Origin: Caryophanales bacterium UBA6769
GTDB lineage: Bacteria; Bacillota; Bacilli; Bacillales; UBA6769
DNA length: 5,009 nt
Assembly (NCBI GenBank): GCA_002453275.1
Contig: DKGN01000196.1
Coordinates: forward strand, 1 to 5,009
Reading direction: 5' to 3'
Made by a program: the position numbers and the translations under genes. A model generated the notes under the pieces. It worked only from the letters and a program-made list of their open reading frames with translations, was not told the DNA's origin and made no database searches. Below are positions 1-5,009 of the stretch, one piece after another (within the stretch, counting starts at the first letter, position 1; every line of letters starts with the position of its first letter).

Positions 1-1
1 G

Positions 2-94
2 ATGGGGTTGTGCATTATCAAAGTCTTCAGATGTTAAAAAAAAAGAGCGTTCTCCCTCTAATGCGGGCCTTGTTTTTTCGGGGGAAAAGTGTCT
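2..94 (-). pseudogene. Continuation of the luciferase-like gene beyond the in-frame stop, running off the window
   Basis: Reading on past the TGA in the same frame gives 31 open codons to the window edge. They begin RHFSPEKTRPALEGER and go on through SFFLTSEDFDN. This fits the place where family members typically carry PFAFASHF, then a proline, an ALxxYR helix, and an SE..D..P stretch. The match is degraded: the Ala residues expected between the Phe codons are missing and the Tyr of the helix is replaced. The DNA here is rich in homopolymers (A9 at 36-44, T6 at 73-78, G5 at 80-84, A10 at 97-106). I infer this is the broken or mis-sequenced middle of the same gene rather than a separate gene. 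Confidence 0.6.
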
Positions 95-673
95 TCAAAA
101 AAAAAAGGGGACTCCAAGCAGCCCCGCCATTCTTGCGCTAAATCCACTTGAGCCGAGCAACCAAATCGGAATATTTAAATCCTCACCCGGAATCGCGCGA
201 ACTCGTCGTCGGTCACCCGTATACGGCTCGAAATACCCACGTAATTCTGCAACCATTTCTGGAAAATCGCTTCCATCACTCATATTATTTCTTCGTAATG
301 CAAATGCTGTAAGTTGATCCGTTCCCGGGGCCCGCCCGAGTCCAAGGTCGATTCTGCCCGGATAGAGAGATTCAAGCGTTCCAAATTGCTCTGCAATGAC
401 GAGCGGAGCATGATTTGGAAGCATAATTCCCCCGGAACCGACTCGAATACTTGACGTACTAGCTGCAACATGTGAAATTAAAAGCGATGTCGCTGAACTT
501 CCAATACCTGGCATGTTATGGTGTTCCGCAAGCCAATAACGATTGTAGCCGAGCCTTTCCGTATGCTGAGCGAGTTTTTGCGTATTTTGGAACGACTGGC
601 CCACCGTGTTTCCTTCTAATATCGGTGAGAGATCAAGGACAGAAAGTGGTACATTTTGAATCGTAAGCGTCAT
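95..673 (-). CDS. Luciferase-like flavin-dependent monooxygenase, prematurely stopped (N-terminal 192 residues)
   Basis: The product resembles the LLM-class flavin oxidoreductases related to bacterial luciferase alpha chain (the YhbW/YvbT/YwcH group), TIM-barrel proteins that use reduced flavin and oxygen; the substrate is unknown. Visible family motifs, numbered from the chosen start, are LSVLDLSP near residues 10-17, the AEHH motif near 50-53, [13 protein letters not shown] near 76-88, [12 protein letters not shown] near 106-117 and [10 protein letters not shown] near 170-179. Family members are usually about 330 residues, so this frame holds only a little over half; it stops at a TGA (95-97) directly after a run of Phe codons. 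I chose the ATG at 671-673 because an AGAAGG ribosome site lies 8 bases upstream; the upstream in-frame ATG at 710-712 has no comparable site. The gene is divergent from the DUF456 gene. Family assignment is firm; specific function is not. Confidence 0.85.
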   Translation of the reverse strand: MTLTIQNVPLSVLDLSPILEGNTVGQSFQNTQKLAQHTERLGYNRYWLAEHHNMPGIGSSATSLLISHVAASTSSIRVGSGGIMLPNHAPLVIAEQFGTLESLYPGRIDLGLGRAPGTDQLTAFALRRNNMSDGSDFPEMVAELRGYFEPYTGDRRRVRAIPGEDLNIPIWLLGSSGFSARMAGLLGVPFFF

Positions 674-727
674 GGCTATCGCCTTCTTTCTATTTAGTAT
701 AAGTACGAACAAAAGGATGTGGATAAA
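674..727. promoter_or_regulatory. Short divergent control region with a TATA-like core
   Basis: Only 54 bases separate the chosen starts of the two divergent genes. The region contains TTTAGTATAAGTAC (694-707), which offers a TATACT (5 of 6 match to the -10 consensus) on the minus strand at 696-701 and TATAAG (also 5 of 6) on the plus strand at 698-703. No convincing -35 box is spaced correctly for either. The ribosome sites of both genes sit at the two ends. The overlap of possible -10 elements would suggest linked transcription, but this is weak evidence. Confidence 0.3.
712..721 (+). promoter_or_regulatory. Ribosome binding site that decides the DUF456 start
   Basis: AAAGGATGTG matches the Bacillus consensus AAAGGAGGTG at 9 of 10 positions and lies 6 bases before the ATG at 728-730. 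The alternative GTG at 719-721 overlaps this site and so cannot use it, which favours the ATG. Confidence 0.7.
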
Positions 728-1144
728 ATGACCGCACTCATATGGACTATCGTTATTTTATTATTTATCATTAGCTTCGTTGGGCTAATATTTCCAATTG
801 TTCCATCCGTTCTTGCCATTTGGGGTGGATTCCTCGTCTACTATTTCAGTATTGGAAAAGAAGAATTTTCCCTTCTCTTTTGGATAACGATGGGGGTATT
901 GACTATGTTCATTTTTATCGCCGATATTTTAGCAAGTAGCTATTTCGTAAAAAAATATGGCGGTTCCAAGTGGGGTGAACGAATTGCGGTAATCGCTGTT
1001 ATCGTCGGAGCGTTCATCATGCCACCGTTCGGTATTATTATTGTTCCATTTATTGCCGTAATCATAACTGAATGTTTTATTGAACAAAATCTACGTAAAG
1101 CATTTGTTATCGGACTTGCCACTATAGGCAGTTTTTTTGAGTAG
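728..1144 (+). CDS. yqgC: DUF456 membrane protein (YqgC-like), C-terminus frameshifted
   Basis: This is a small, very hydrophobic integral membrane protein of the DUF456 family, whose function is not known; B. subtilis YqgC is the close comparison. Membrane segments are visible near the N-terminus (residues about 3-38, probably two passes with a Pro-containing turn, FPIVPSV), in the middle (about 50-70) and at about 85-115. Conserved-looking features are the KYGGSKWG loop, a typical DUF456 landmark, and the [10 protein letters not shown] segment. As read, the frame ends at TAG 1142-1144, just after a T7 run. The length to that point is 138 residues from the ATG at 728, short of the roughly 160 usual for YqgC. 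The missing end is present in another frame (see next entry). The start is set by the near-consensus ribosome site; an upstream GTG at 719 would add three residues. Confidence 0.8.
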   Translation: MTALIWTIVILLFIISFVGLIFPIVPSVLAIWGGFLVYYFSIGKEEFSLLFWITMGVLTMFIFIADILASSYFVKKYGGSKWGERIAVIAVIVGAFIMPPFGIIIVPFIAVIITECFIEQNLRKAFVIGLATIGSFFE

Positions 1145-1211
1145 CACCATTGCAAAGTTTATTGTCCAACTCGTGATGATCAGTTTATTTTTTCTTGCTG
1201 TCGTCTTCTAA
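1137..1211 (+). pseudogene. yqgC: Frameshifted C-terminal tail of the DUF456 gene
   Basis: If one T is removed from the T7 run at 1132-1138, the reading passes from ATAGGCAGT into TTG AGT AGC and continues for 24 codons to TAA at 1209-1211. The added residues begin [12 protein letters not shown] and continue VMISLFFLAVVF, a final transmembrane helix of the type that ends DUF456 proteins. The repaired product is 160 residues, matching the usual YqgC length. The tail stops just before the terminator. I see the frame directly; whether the extra T is real or a sequencing error cannot be told from one sequence. Confidence 0.8.
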
Positions 1212-1217
1212 ATAAAC

Positions 1218-1270
1218 AAAAAAGAACTGCCCAAAGCAATATATATGCTCGAACAGTTCATTGTTTTTTG
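1218..1270. terminator. Bidirectional Rho-independent terminator between convergent genes
   Basis: GAACTG (1224-1229) pairs with CAGTTC (1254-1259), with a smaller inner AGCA/TGCT pairing in the intervening sequence. On the plus strand it is followed by TTGTTTTTT (1261-1269); on the minus strand the A6 at 1218-1223 reads as TTTTTT directly after the stem. It sits between the DUF456 gene and ctaG, and its right arm overlaps the ctaG stop codon (1258-1260), so the plus-strand T tract lies inside the end of ctaG. Confidence 0.75.
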
Positions 1271-2112
1271 TCGTCTAAATGGATAACGACTCCTTGTACA
1301 ACTCGAATATTTTCATCGTCAATTTTTCCTTCATTTTCTTCCTCTTTCTTCGCCCATAGCATCATAATTTTAAATAATGCAATTCCATAACTCGTTAACT
1401 GAATAGCCTTCAGTGTTCCACCGGCAAGCTGTTGATCATATACAGCTGTCATCATCGGTACGAGTTCAACGACAGTGGCGTAAGCAGGGTAATGTGCTTT
1501 TTCAATAATAATCAGAAAGATCCCAATCGGCATTAGCAACAACGCCGTACAAAAAACGTAGGCTACTCTCGTAAAATCCGACAGTTTACTCACTTCTGGG
1601 AGTGGTGTAATAATCGTCCACCACATTAAAAAAGCATGAAGGATAAGTACCGTTTGGGCTATGCTCGTAAGTAGCATACTTGCTTGAACCGCATTAAAGA
1701 CACTTGGTACAAAATAAATCGTAAGTAACCCATTAAAAAAGATCGCAGTCACCCACGGATGAGCAAACAGTTTAATCGCATTACGCATCCGATAATCCCA
1801 AAAGTACCGCCGCAAAAAATCCGTCGGCAAACTTAAAATAAACAACGGGGTCGCAACAAACAACAGCATGGAAATTTGAAAAACGTGCGCACTAAAAAAA
1901 TAATCATTTGCCAAAACGGTAAATGGACTTCCTTTTACGATGTAAACCGTGAGAATCGCGTAAAAAAAGTATTTTACTTGTTGACTCGTCGCTTCATAAA
2001 GGTGAGATTTGACAATTTTTCTAACGTATACATACGAGAGGAGCAATAACAAGGCAATCCAAATCGGTCCCCACAATTCATACGACGTATAAGTAGAAAA
2101 AATTCCGCTCAC
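1258..2112 (-). CDS. ctaG: Cytochrome c oxidase assembly factor CtaG (Bacillus type)
   Basis: CtaG of the Bacillus type (caa3_CtaG family, unrelated to the Cox11-type CtaG) is an integral membrane protein needed to form active caa3 cytochrome c oxidase; a role in metal-site assembly has been suggested. The 284-residue product is close to the B. subtilis protein (about 297). About seven membrane helices can be seen, near residues 13-31, 47-66, 73-95, 118-140, 145-169, 182-204 and 234-254. Family-like motifs are SAHVFQ (74-79), HPW (118-120), MWWTIITPLPE (163-173) and DQQLAGG (226-232). The C-terminal tail from about 255 is charged and cytoplasmic in character. The GTG start at 2110-2112 is supported by AGGGGGTG 5 bases upstream, overlapping the stop of the nuclease gene, so the two are probably translated from one message. 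Unusually, no oxidase subunit gene is nearby. Confidence 0.92.
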   Translation of the reverse strand: MSGIFSTYTSYELWGPIWIALLLLLSYVYVRKIVKSHLYEATSQQVKYFFYAILTVYIVKGSPFTVLANDYFFSAHVFQISMLLFVATPLFILSLPTDFLRRYFWDYRMRNAIKLFAHPWVTAIFFNGLLTIYFVPSVFNAVQASMLLTSIAQTVLILHAFLMWWTIITPLPEVSKLSDFTRVAYVFCTALLLMPIGIFLIIIEKAHYPAYATVVELVPMMTAVYDQQLAGGTLKAIQLTSYGIALFKIMMLWAKKEEENEGKIDDENIRVVQGVVIHLDDKKQ

Positions 2113-2123
2113 GTCTTCACCCC

Positions 2124-2678
2124 CTACTTTACATTAGCAAAACCCTTTTCAGTTACATAATTTTCAATACTCCAAATTCCTTTTTTAAATCGTTTTGCCT
2201 CACGTTCAAGCTCCCTATATCGGTCCAAGTGTCGTTTGTCATTATAGACATAGGCTACCCGGGCAAGACCTTCCCGTAATAGAACTTCCTGTATACTTTC
2301 GCCATCGCTATACAGATAACCTAACAATCGGCCATATTTATCTCGTTCTTGCACACCTATTTCAATTTCTACTTTTCCTTCCTTAAGGATTTGCTCGACC
2401 TTCTCCTTCGCTTCAACCGCATACGGCTGTGGGCCGTCCCATTGAGAGTCATTTAATTCAGGAGTATCAATAAGTAAAAAACGAATATTTTCATGCTTCC
2501 CATTATAATTTATTTTAATAGTATCGCCATCAATAACCTTAACAACATCAAATACTTCTCTCTGTCCTACCGTTTCACTTGAATCGAACCACGTACTTAA
2601 ATCAAGTCCATAATATGAACCGGCACTAATGATAATCGCAAGTAGAACGGCAGATAACAACGACTTCTTTCTTTTCAC
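2124..2678 (-). CDS. Exported thermonuclease (staphylococcal nuclease family)
   Basis: This is a calcium-dependent DNA/RNA phosphodiesterase of the SNase fold, similar to Staphylococcus Nuc and B. subtilis YncB. The N-terminus is basic (MKRKK) followed by a hydrophobic stretch at residues 6-24, so the protein is exported or anchored in the membrane; there is no lipobox Cys. The nuclease domain spans about 42-172. Key residues are in place: the Ca-site IDGDT (D50, D52, T53) and IDTPE (D71, T72, E74), the catalytic Arg R66 in IRFLL, and R117 in DKYGR; VAYVY (141-145) and GIWS (167-170) also match the family. The catalytic set R66, E74, R117 is complete, so it should be active. The GTG start (2676-2678) has AAGGGG about 11 bases upstream. 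It is the first gene of a two-gene unit, with an 11-base gap to ctaG. Likely role: breakdown of external nucleic acid. Confidence 0.93.
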   Translation of the reverse strand: MKRKKSLLSAVLLAIIISAGSYYGLDLSTWFDSSETVGQREVFDVVKVIDGDTIKINYNGKHENIRFLLIDTPELNDSQWDGPQPYAVEAKEKVEQILKEGKVEIEIGVQERDKYGRLLGYLYSDGESIQEVLLREGLARVAYVYNDKRHLDRYRELEREAKRFKKGIWSIENYVTEKGFANVK

Positions 2679-2723
2679 GTAACGGTTTCCCCTTAGCTAC
2701 TTTTCACTATCTAGATCATTTTC

Positions 2724-2732
2724 ATCTTACCA
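2724..2732 (-). promoter_or_regulatory. Possible extended -10 element for the nuclease-ctaG unit
   Basis: On the minus strand TGGTAAGAT reads as an extended -10 (TGn followed by TAAGAT, 4 of 6 matches to TATAAT). It lies about 45 bases upstream of the nuclease GTG, a reasonable distance. No good -35 box is seen upstream, where the sequence is a T-rich tract. Confidence 0.3.
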
Positions 2733-2767
2733 AAAAAAGCTTAAAAAGAATAGAGATTGGCTTTTTT

Positions 2768-2855
2768 AGTTCGCACCTCATAAAACTACGGTACTCCTAG
2801 TGTAGCTTGTCCTAATCAACATAAGTAAAGTAGTCAAACTCAATGTTCAAATAAT
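2768..2855. other. Intergenic stretch with no recognised feature
   Basis: This part of the roughly 230-base gap between the phosphodiesterase and nuclease genes holds no open frame with a ribosome site, no RNA gene and no riboswitch pattern that I can recognise. TTGAAC and TTGACT occur on the minus strand near 2834-2850, but neither has a correctly spaced -10 box. Confidence 0.4.
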
Positions 2856-2896
2856 AAAAAGCTCCTAACAATGTACCTTACTGTCAGTAGCTTTTT
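2856..2896 (-). terminator. Rho-independent terminator after the phosphodiesterase gene
   Basis: AAAAAGCT (2856-2863) pairs with AGCTTTTT (2889-2896), and the stem extends inward past single mismatches with CT/AG and ACA/TGT, leaving an 11-base loop. On the minus strand the hairpin lies 13 bases after the TAA of the phosphodiesterase gene, and the descending arm ends in TTTTT. The flanking A and T tracts would also allow function on the plus strand, but no plus-strand gene leads into it. Confidence 0.8.
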
Positions 2897-2909
2897 CATA
2901 CTAAATCCT

Positions 2910-3407
2910 TTATGTTTTATTATCGTAATAAACATGTGTAGCATGGAGCTGATCGCCAATCGTGATAACACCGAAAGAATAACGAGGTTGACGACGTTTA
3001 TCGGTGGCAGAACCAGGGTTAAACAACAGAACGTCGCCATCATACTTTTTCATCGGTATGTGTGAATGTCCAAAAATGATACAATCCACATCATCATGAG
3101 CGAACATCGCGCGTGCTCGTTCATCTGTTGTTCCCTTTGTACCGTGTCCGTGTGTTACACCAATCGCAAACGAACCTGCTTGAATTATTTCTTTTTCTTT
3201 GAATTTCGCTCGAACCTGTTCTGAATCAACGTTTCCATATACGCCAACAACCTCTGTATACTTCACAAGCGTGTCATACACGTCAAGCGTTTGCCAGTCA
3301 CCTGCATGAATAATAAGCTCCGCCGTCTGTAATTCTTCCACTAATTTGCTCGGCAATTGCTTCGCCATACGTGGCATATGTGTATCTGAAATAACGACGA
3401 TTTTCAT
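2910..3407 (-). CDS. ysnB: Metallophosphoesterase, YfcE/MJ0936 family (YsnB-like)
   Basis: This is a 165-residue cytoplasmic phosphodiesterase of the calcineurin-like superfamily. Members such as E. coli YfcE and archaeal MJ0936 hydrolyse phosphodiesters in vitro with Mn or Ni; the natural substrate is not settled. All metal-binding motifs are present in order: SDTH (D8, H10), HAGD (D37), GNVD (N59), THGH (H86, H88) and GHSH (H114, H116), followed by NPGS at 130-133. Its length is normal for the family and nothing is missing, so it should be active. The ATG at 3405-3407 is preceded by AAGGATTGGTGG, an imperfect ribosome site. It lies 50 bases after the alpha/beta hydrolase gene on the same strand with no hairpin between, so the two may share a transcript. 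In B. subtilis ysnB lies near rph-ysnA, which is not seen here. Confidence 0.92.
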   Translation of the reverse strand: MKIVVISDTHMPRMAKQLPSKLVEELQTAELIIHAGDWQTLDVYDTLVKYTEVVGVYGNVDSEQVRAKFKEKEIIQAGSFAIGVTHGHGTKGTTDERARAMFAHDDVDCIIFGHSHIPMKKYDGDVLLFNPGSATDKRRQPRYSFGVITIGDQLHATHVYYDNKT

Positions 3408-3457
3408 TCCACCAATCCTTTCGACTTAAACACAACATAGCCTAGACCGTACAAGTG

Positions 3458-4330
3458 CTAATCGTTTAATAAAAATTCTAAAATATCATGATAGACGACT
3501 TCATTGTTATCTTCGTTAAGAATCTCATGCTTCATATTTGGATAAACGATATTCGTAATGTCGTCATAACCAACCTTTTTCAATGATTCGATGGAATCTT
3601 GCAAGCCTTTTTCTCCGCCTGTGATAGGATCACCGGCCCCTGTTATATTAAGAATATGTAAGTCCCGATTTTTGCATTTAAATTTCTTAAATTGATGCAA
3701 TTCATGATCAGCAAGAAAGACAGTTACATTTGCTCCATTTCTATAAGCGTATTGGCACAATGGATCGTTCCGATACCGCTCAAGGTTAGACTCACTTGCA
3801 CTAATCCATGAATCATCTTTATTATTAACGGCGAGCGTATTTAATAGTTTATTATAGCTTTGCTTGCCTGAAAAAAATGTAATGAGTTGTCCGATCATAA
3901 TCCCGAATTTTACAACTGGAACATAATGTGGGGTTCCACTTAAGATTAATTTCTTAATTTCATCATCATGTTCCTGTAAATAAATTCTTGCAAAAATCGA
4001 ACCTAAAGAATGCCCAAACAAATACAAATCTTTGTCTGGAAAAAGCCCTTTAATATGCTTTGTGATCAGCATTTGATCATCTATAATCTCTTCGTAACCA
4101 TCCATATATCCTAACGGATAGCTGTCATTAATCGATTCGCCATGTCCGCGATTATCTGAAATGACCACTGTCAATCCATTCCCCCTGAGAAATTCACAAA
4201 GGTTATAATACCTTTTCTTATGCTCCTTTGCTCCGTGGATAATCTGCACTAAGGCTTTCGTTTCTTCCGCTTCAAAGATTGCTACCGCCAACTCTAGTCC
4301 ATCATGGGCCGTTAACGTCGTTTCTATCAT
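3458..4330 (-). CDS. Alpha/beta hydrolase, monoacylglycerol lipase / lysophospholipase type
   Basis: The 290-residue protein belongs to the serine aminopeptidase S33 / Hydrolase_4 group, which includes monoglyceride lipases and PldB-like lysophospholipases that cleave ester bonds in lipids. A full catalytic triad can be placed: Ser108 in the nucleophile elbow GHSLG (106-110), Asp234 in GAGDPI, and His268 in MKHEIL. The oxyanion region is IHGAKEH (31-37), and DNRGHGES (59-66) is the loop typical of this group. The region 136-200 between the core strands would form the lid over the active site. No signal peptide or membrane helix is seen, so it is likely cytoplasmic. The ATG at 4328-4330 follows AAGGGGCGAGAGAAGA, of which AAGGGG is about 10 bases upstream. 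It is separated from the upstream VWA gene by a terminator and probably has its own promoter. The substrate cannot be read from sequence. Confidence 0.88.
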   Translation of the reverse strand: MIETTLTAHDGLELAVAIFEAEETKALVQIIHGAKEHKKRYYNLCEFLRGNGLTVVISDNRGHGESINDSYPLGYMDGYEEIIDDQMLITKHIKGLFPDKDLYLFGHSLGSIFARIYLQEHDDEIKKLILSGTPHYVPVVKFGIMIGQLITFFSGKQSYNKLLNTLAVNNKDDSWISASESNLERYRNDPLCQYAYRNGANVTVFLADHELHQFKKFKCKNRDLHILNITGAGDPITGGEKGLQDSIESLKKVGYDDITNIVYPNMKHEILNEDNNEVVYHDILEFLLND

Positions 4331-4369
4331 TCTTCTCTCGCCCCTTACTTTGCATCAAGATTCACATTT

Positions 4370-4398
4370 GATATAAAAACTGCTAGCAAACACGACAA
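4370..4398 (-). promoter_or_regulatory. Possible promoter of the alpha/beta hydrolase gene
   Basis: On the minus strand TTGTCG (4393-4398; 4 of 6 to TTGACA) and TATATC (4370-4375; 4 of 6 to TATAAT) are exactly 17 bases apart, placing a start about 30 bases before the hydrolase ATG. The -35 lies in the loop of the upstream gene's terminator and the -10 directly follows its T tract. The match is modest. Confidence 0.3.
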
Positions 4399-4412
4399 CG
4401 TTCACTAGCAGT
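4375..4412 (-). terminator. Rho-independent terminator after the VWA/CoxE gene
   Basis: ACTGCTAG (4379-4386) pairs perfectly with CTAGCAGT (4405-4412); after a 2x2 internal loop AAC/GTT adds three more pairs. On the minus strand the stem is followed by TTTTTAT (A5 at 4375-4379 on the plus strand). It lies about 20 bases after the TAG of the VWA gene and closes that transcription unit. Confidence 0.85.
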
Positions 4413-4433
4413 CTCATAACAAATCCAAAGGCT

Positions 4434-5009
4434 CTATCCGTCGCGTAAACTGACGACAAACTTCGCAAGATCGTTAACACTCTTAATGTAGTGAGCTGAA
4501 TCACACAGGTCAACGTATTGATTCATAACGCTGTCACCATAATTCCACGCTGATGCTGGCTCTGGATTCAACCAATACACTTTTTTAACCCAGTTTCGAA
4601 TCGTTTTAAGTGCATCTAATCCAGGATCCCTTCCATTGTTTCTTGCATCGCCTAAAATAATGACAGAAGAGCTTTTCGCAAGATCGGATAGGTGTTTCTT
4701 CACGAACTGCTGAAAAACTTGCCCATAATCACTGTTGCTCGTGCCGAGGACGAGATCACTTTCAGAATACAGCTCTCCCATTGAACGTGGGAAATCTTCT
4801 CGTGATACGAACCGAGTAATATTATCAATATCACTTATGAAGCCGTAACACGTTATACCAGCAAATTGACTGCTGAAACAATTGGCAAGCTGAAGAGCAA
4901 ATTGGCTGAAAATCTCGACAGAACCGGACAAATCACAAAGAATCGCAATTCTTTCCCGCTTCGGCATTTTTCTTTTAAACGTAATATCGACTGGTACTCC
5001 CCCATTAGA
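4434..5009 (-). CDS. VWA domain protein of the CoxE-like family, 5' end outside the window
   Basis: This is the C-terminal part of a CoxE-like protein (VWA_CoxE domain), a family usually encoded beside a MoxR-type AAA ATPase and thought to help metal insertion or complex maturation. The domain opens with ILCDLSGSV, giving the MIDAS DxSxS (residues 12, 14 and 16 counted from the internal ATG at 4965-4967). It continues with GTSNSDYG (75-82), LGDARNNGRDPG (105-116), whose Asp107 is a likely MIDAS ligand, and WLNPEP (132-137), all strong family signatures. The internal ATG is not the true start: 14 further codons upstream stay open to the window edge (including GVPVDITFKRK), they fit the linker before the VWA domain in this family, and no ribosome site precedes that ATG. 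Family proteins are about twice this length. A MoxR ATPase gene would be expected beyond position 5009. Confidence 0.88.
   Translation of the reverse strand, partial: SNGGVPVDITFKRKMPKRERIAILCDLSGSVEIFSQFALQLANCFSSQFAGITCYGFISDIDNITRFVSREDFPRSMGELYSESDLVLGTSNSDYGQVFQQFVKKHLSDLAKSSSVIILGDARNNGRDPGLDALKTIRNWVKKVYWLNPEPASAWNYGDSVMNQYVDLCDSAHYIKSVNDLAKFVVSLRDG

Noticed and set aside
472..666. Plus-strand open frame of 64 codons
   Set aside because: It lies wholly inside the luciferase-like gene on the other strand and has no family resemblance or good ribosome site.
674..712. Upstream in-frame ATG at 710-712 for the luciferase-like gene
   Set aside because: The added 13 residues ([13 protein letters not shown]) do not look like the family N-terminus, and the ATG at 671-673 has a proper AGAAGG ribosome site 8 bases upstream.
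940..1155. Minus-strand open frame opposite the DUF456 gene
   Set aside because: It is antisense to a recognised gene, and its low-complexity Ile/Thr-rich product reflects the reverse of hydrophobic codons.
2195..2386. Plus-strand open frame inside the nuclease gene
   Set aside because: It is antisense to a well-supported nuclease with all catalytic residues; no independent support.
2840..3065. Open frames on both strands overlapping the phosphodiesterase 3' end and terminator
   Set aside because: They run through the terminator hairpin and overlap a complete metallophosphoesterase in other frames; no ribosome site or recognisable protein.
4965..4967. ATG as the true start of the VWA gene
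   Set aside because: No ribosome site precedes it, the frame stays open to the window edge, and the upstream residues fit the linker before the VWA domain in CoxE-like proteins.
1258..5009. The idea that nuclease, hydrolase, phosphodiesterase and VWA genes form one defence or novel system
   Set aside because: The genes are split by terminators into at least three units, the nuclease carries an export signal, and each protein matches a common family with its own known context. Nothing in the sequence ties them together.

Overview
The window looks like an ordinary chromosomal segment from a Firmicute of the Bacillaceae type. The clues are moderate-to-low GC, AAAGGAGGTG-like ribosome binding sites, frequent GTG starts, Rho-independent terminators between most transcription units, and a set of proteins with recognisable Bacillus relatives: CtaG, YsnB-like phosphodiesterase, YqgC-like DUF456 protein and a YncB-like secreted nuclease. 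No mobile element, CRISPR array, tRNA or rRNA is visible.

Layout from left to right. 1-673 (minus) is a flavin-dependent luciferase-like monooxygenase whose frame is broken by a TGA at 95-97 inside a homopolymer-rich stretch; recognisable family sequence continues in the same frame to the window edge. 728-1211 (plus) is a DUF456 membrane protein (YqgC-like), broken by one extra T in a T7 run at 1132-1138. Removing one T restores a 160-residue protein ending at the TAA at 1209-1211. A bidirectional terminator at 1218-1270 separates it from the convergent minus-strand genes. 1258-2112 (ctaG) and 2124-2678 (exported thermonuclease) form a tight two-gene unit read nuclease first. 2910-3407 (YfcE/YsnB-type phosphodiesterase) follows 3458-4330 (alpha/beta hydrolase of the monoacylglycerol-lipase type) on the same strand, ending at a strong hairpin terminator at 2856-2896. 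4434 to beyond 5009 is the C-terminal part of a CoxE-like von Willebrand A protein, with its own terminator at 4379-4412.

The genes are mostly housekeeping or poorly characterised enzymes, and I see no sign that they form one shared pathway. Two points deserve attention. The two divergent left-hand genes are both broken at or near homopolymers, which points to sequence error at least as much as to real gene decay. The ctaG gene is not beside caa3 oxidase genes but is paired with a nuclease gene. I found no convincing evidence of a previously undescribed system.
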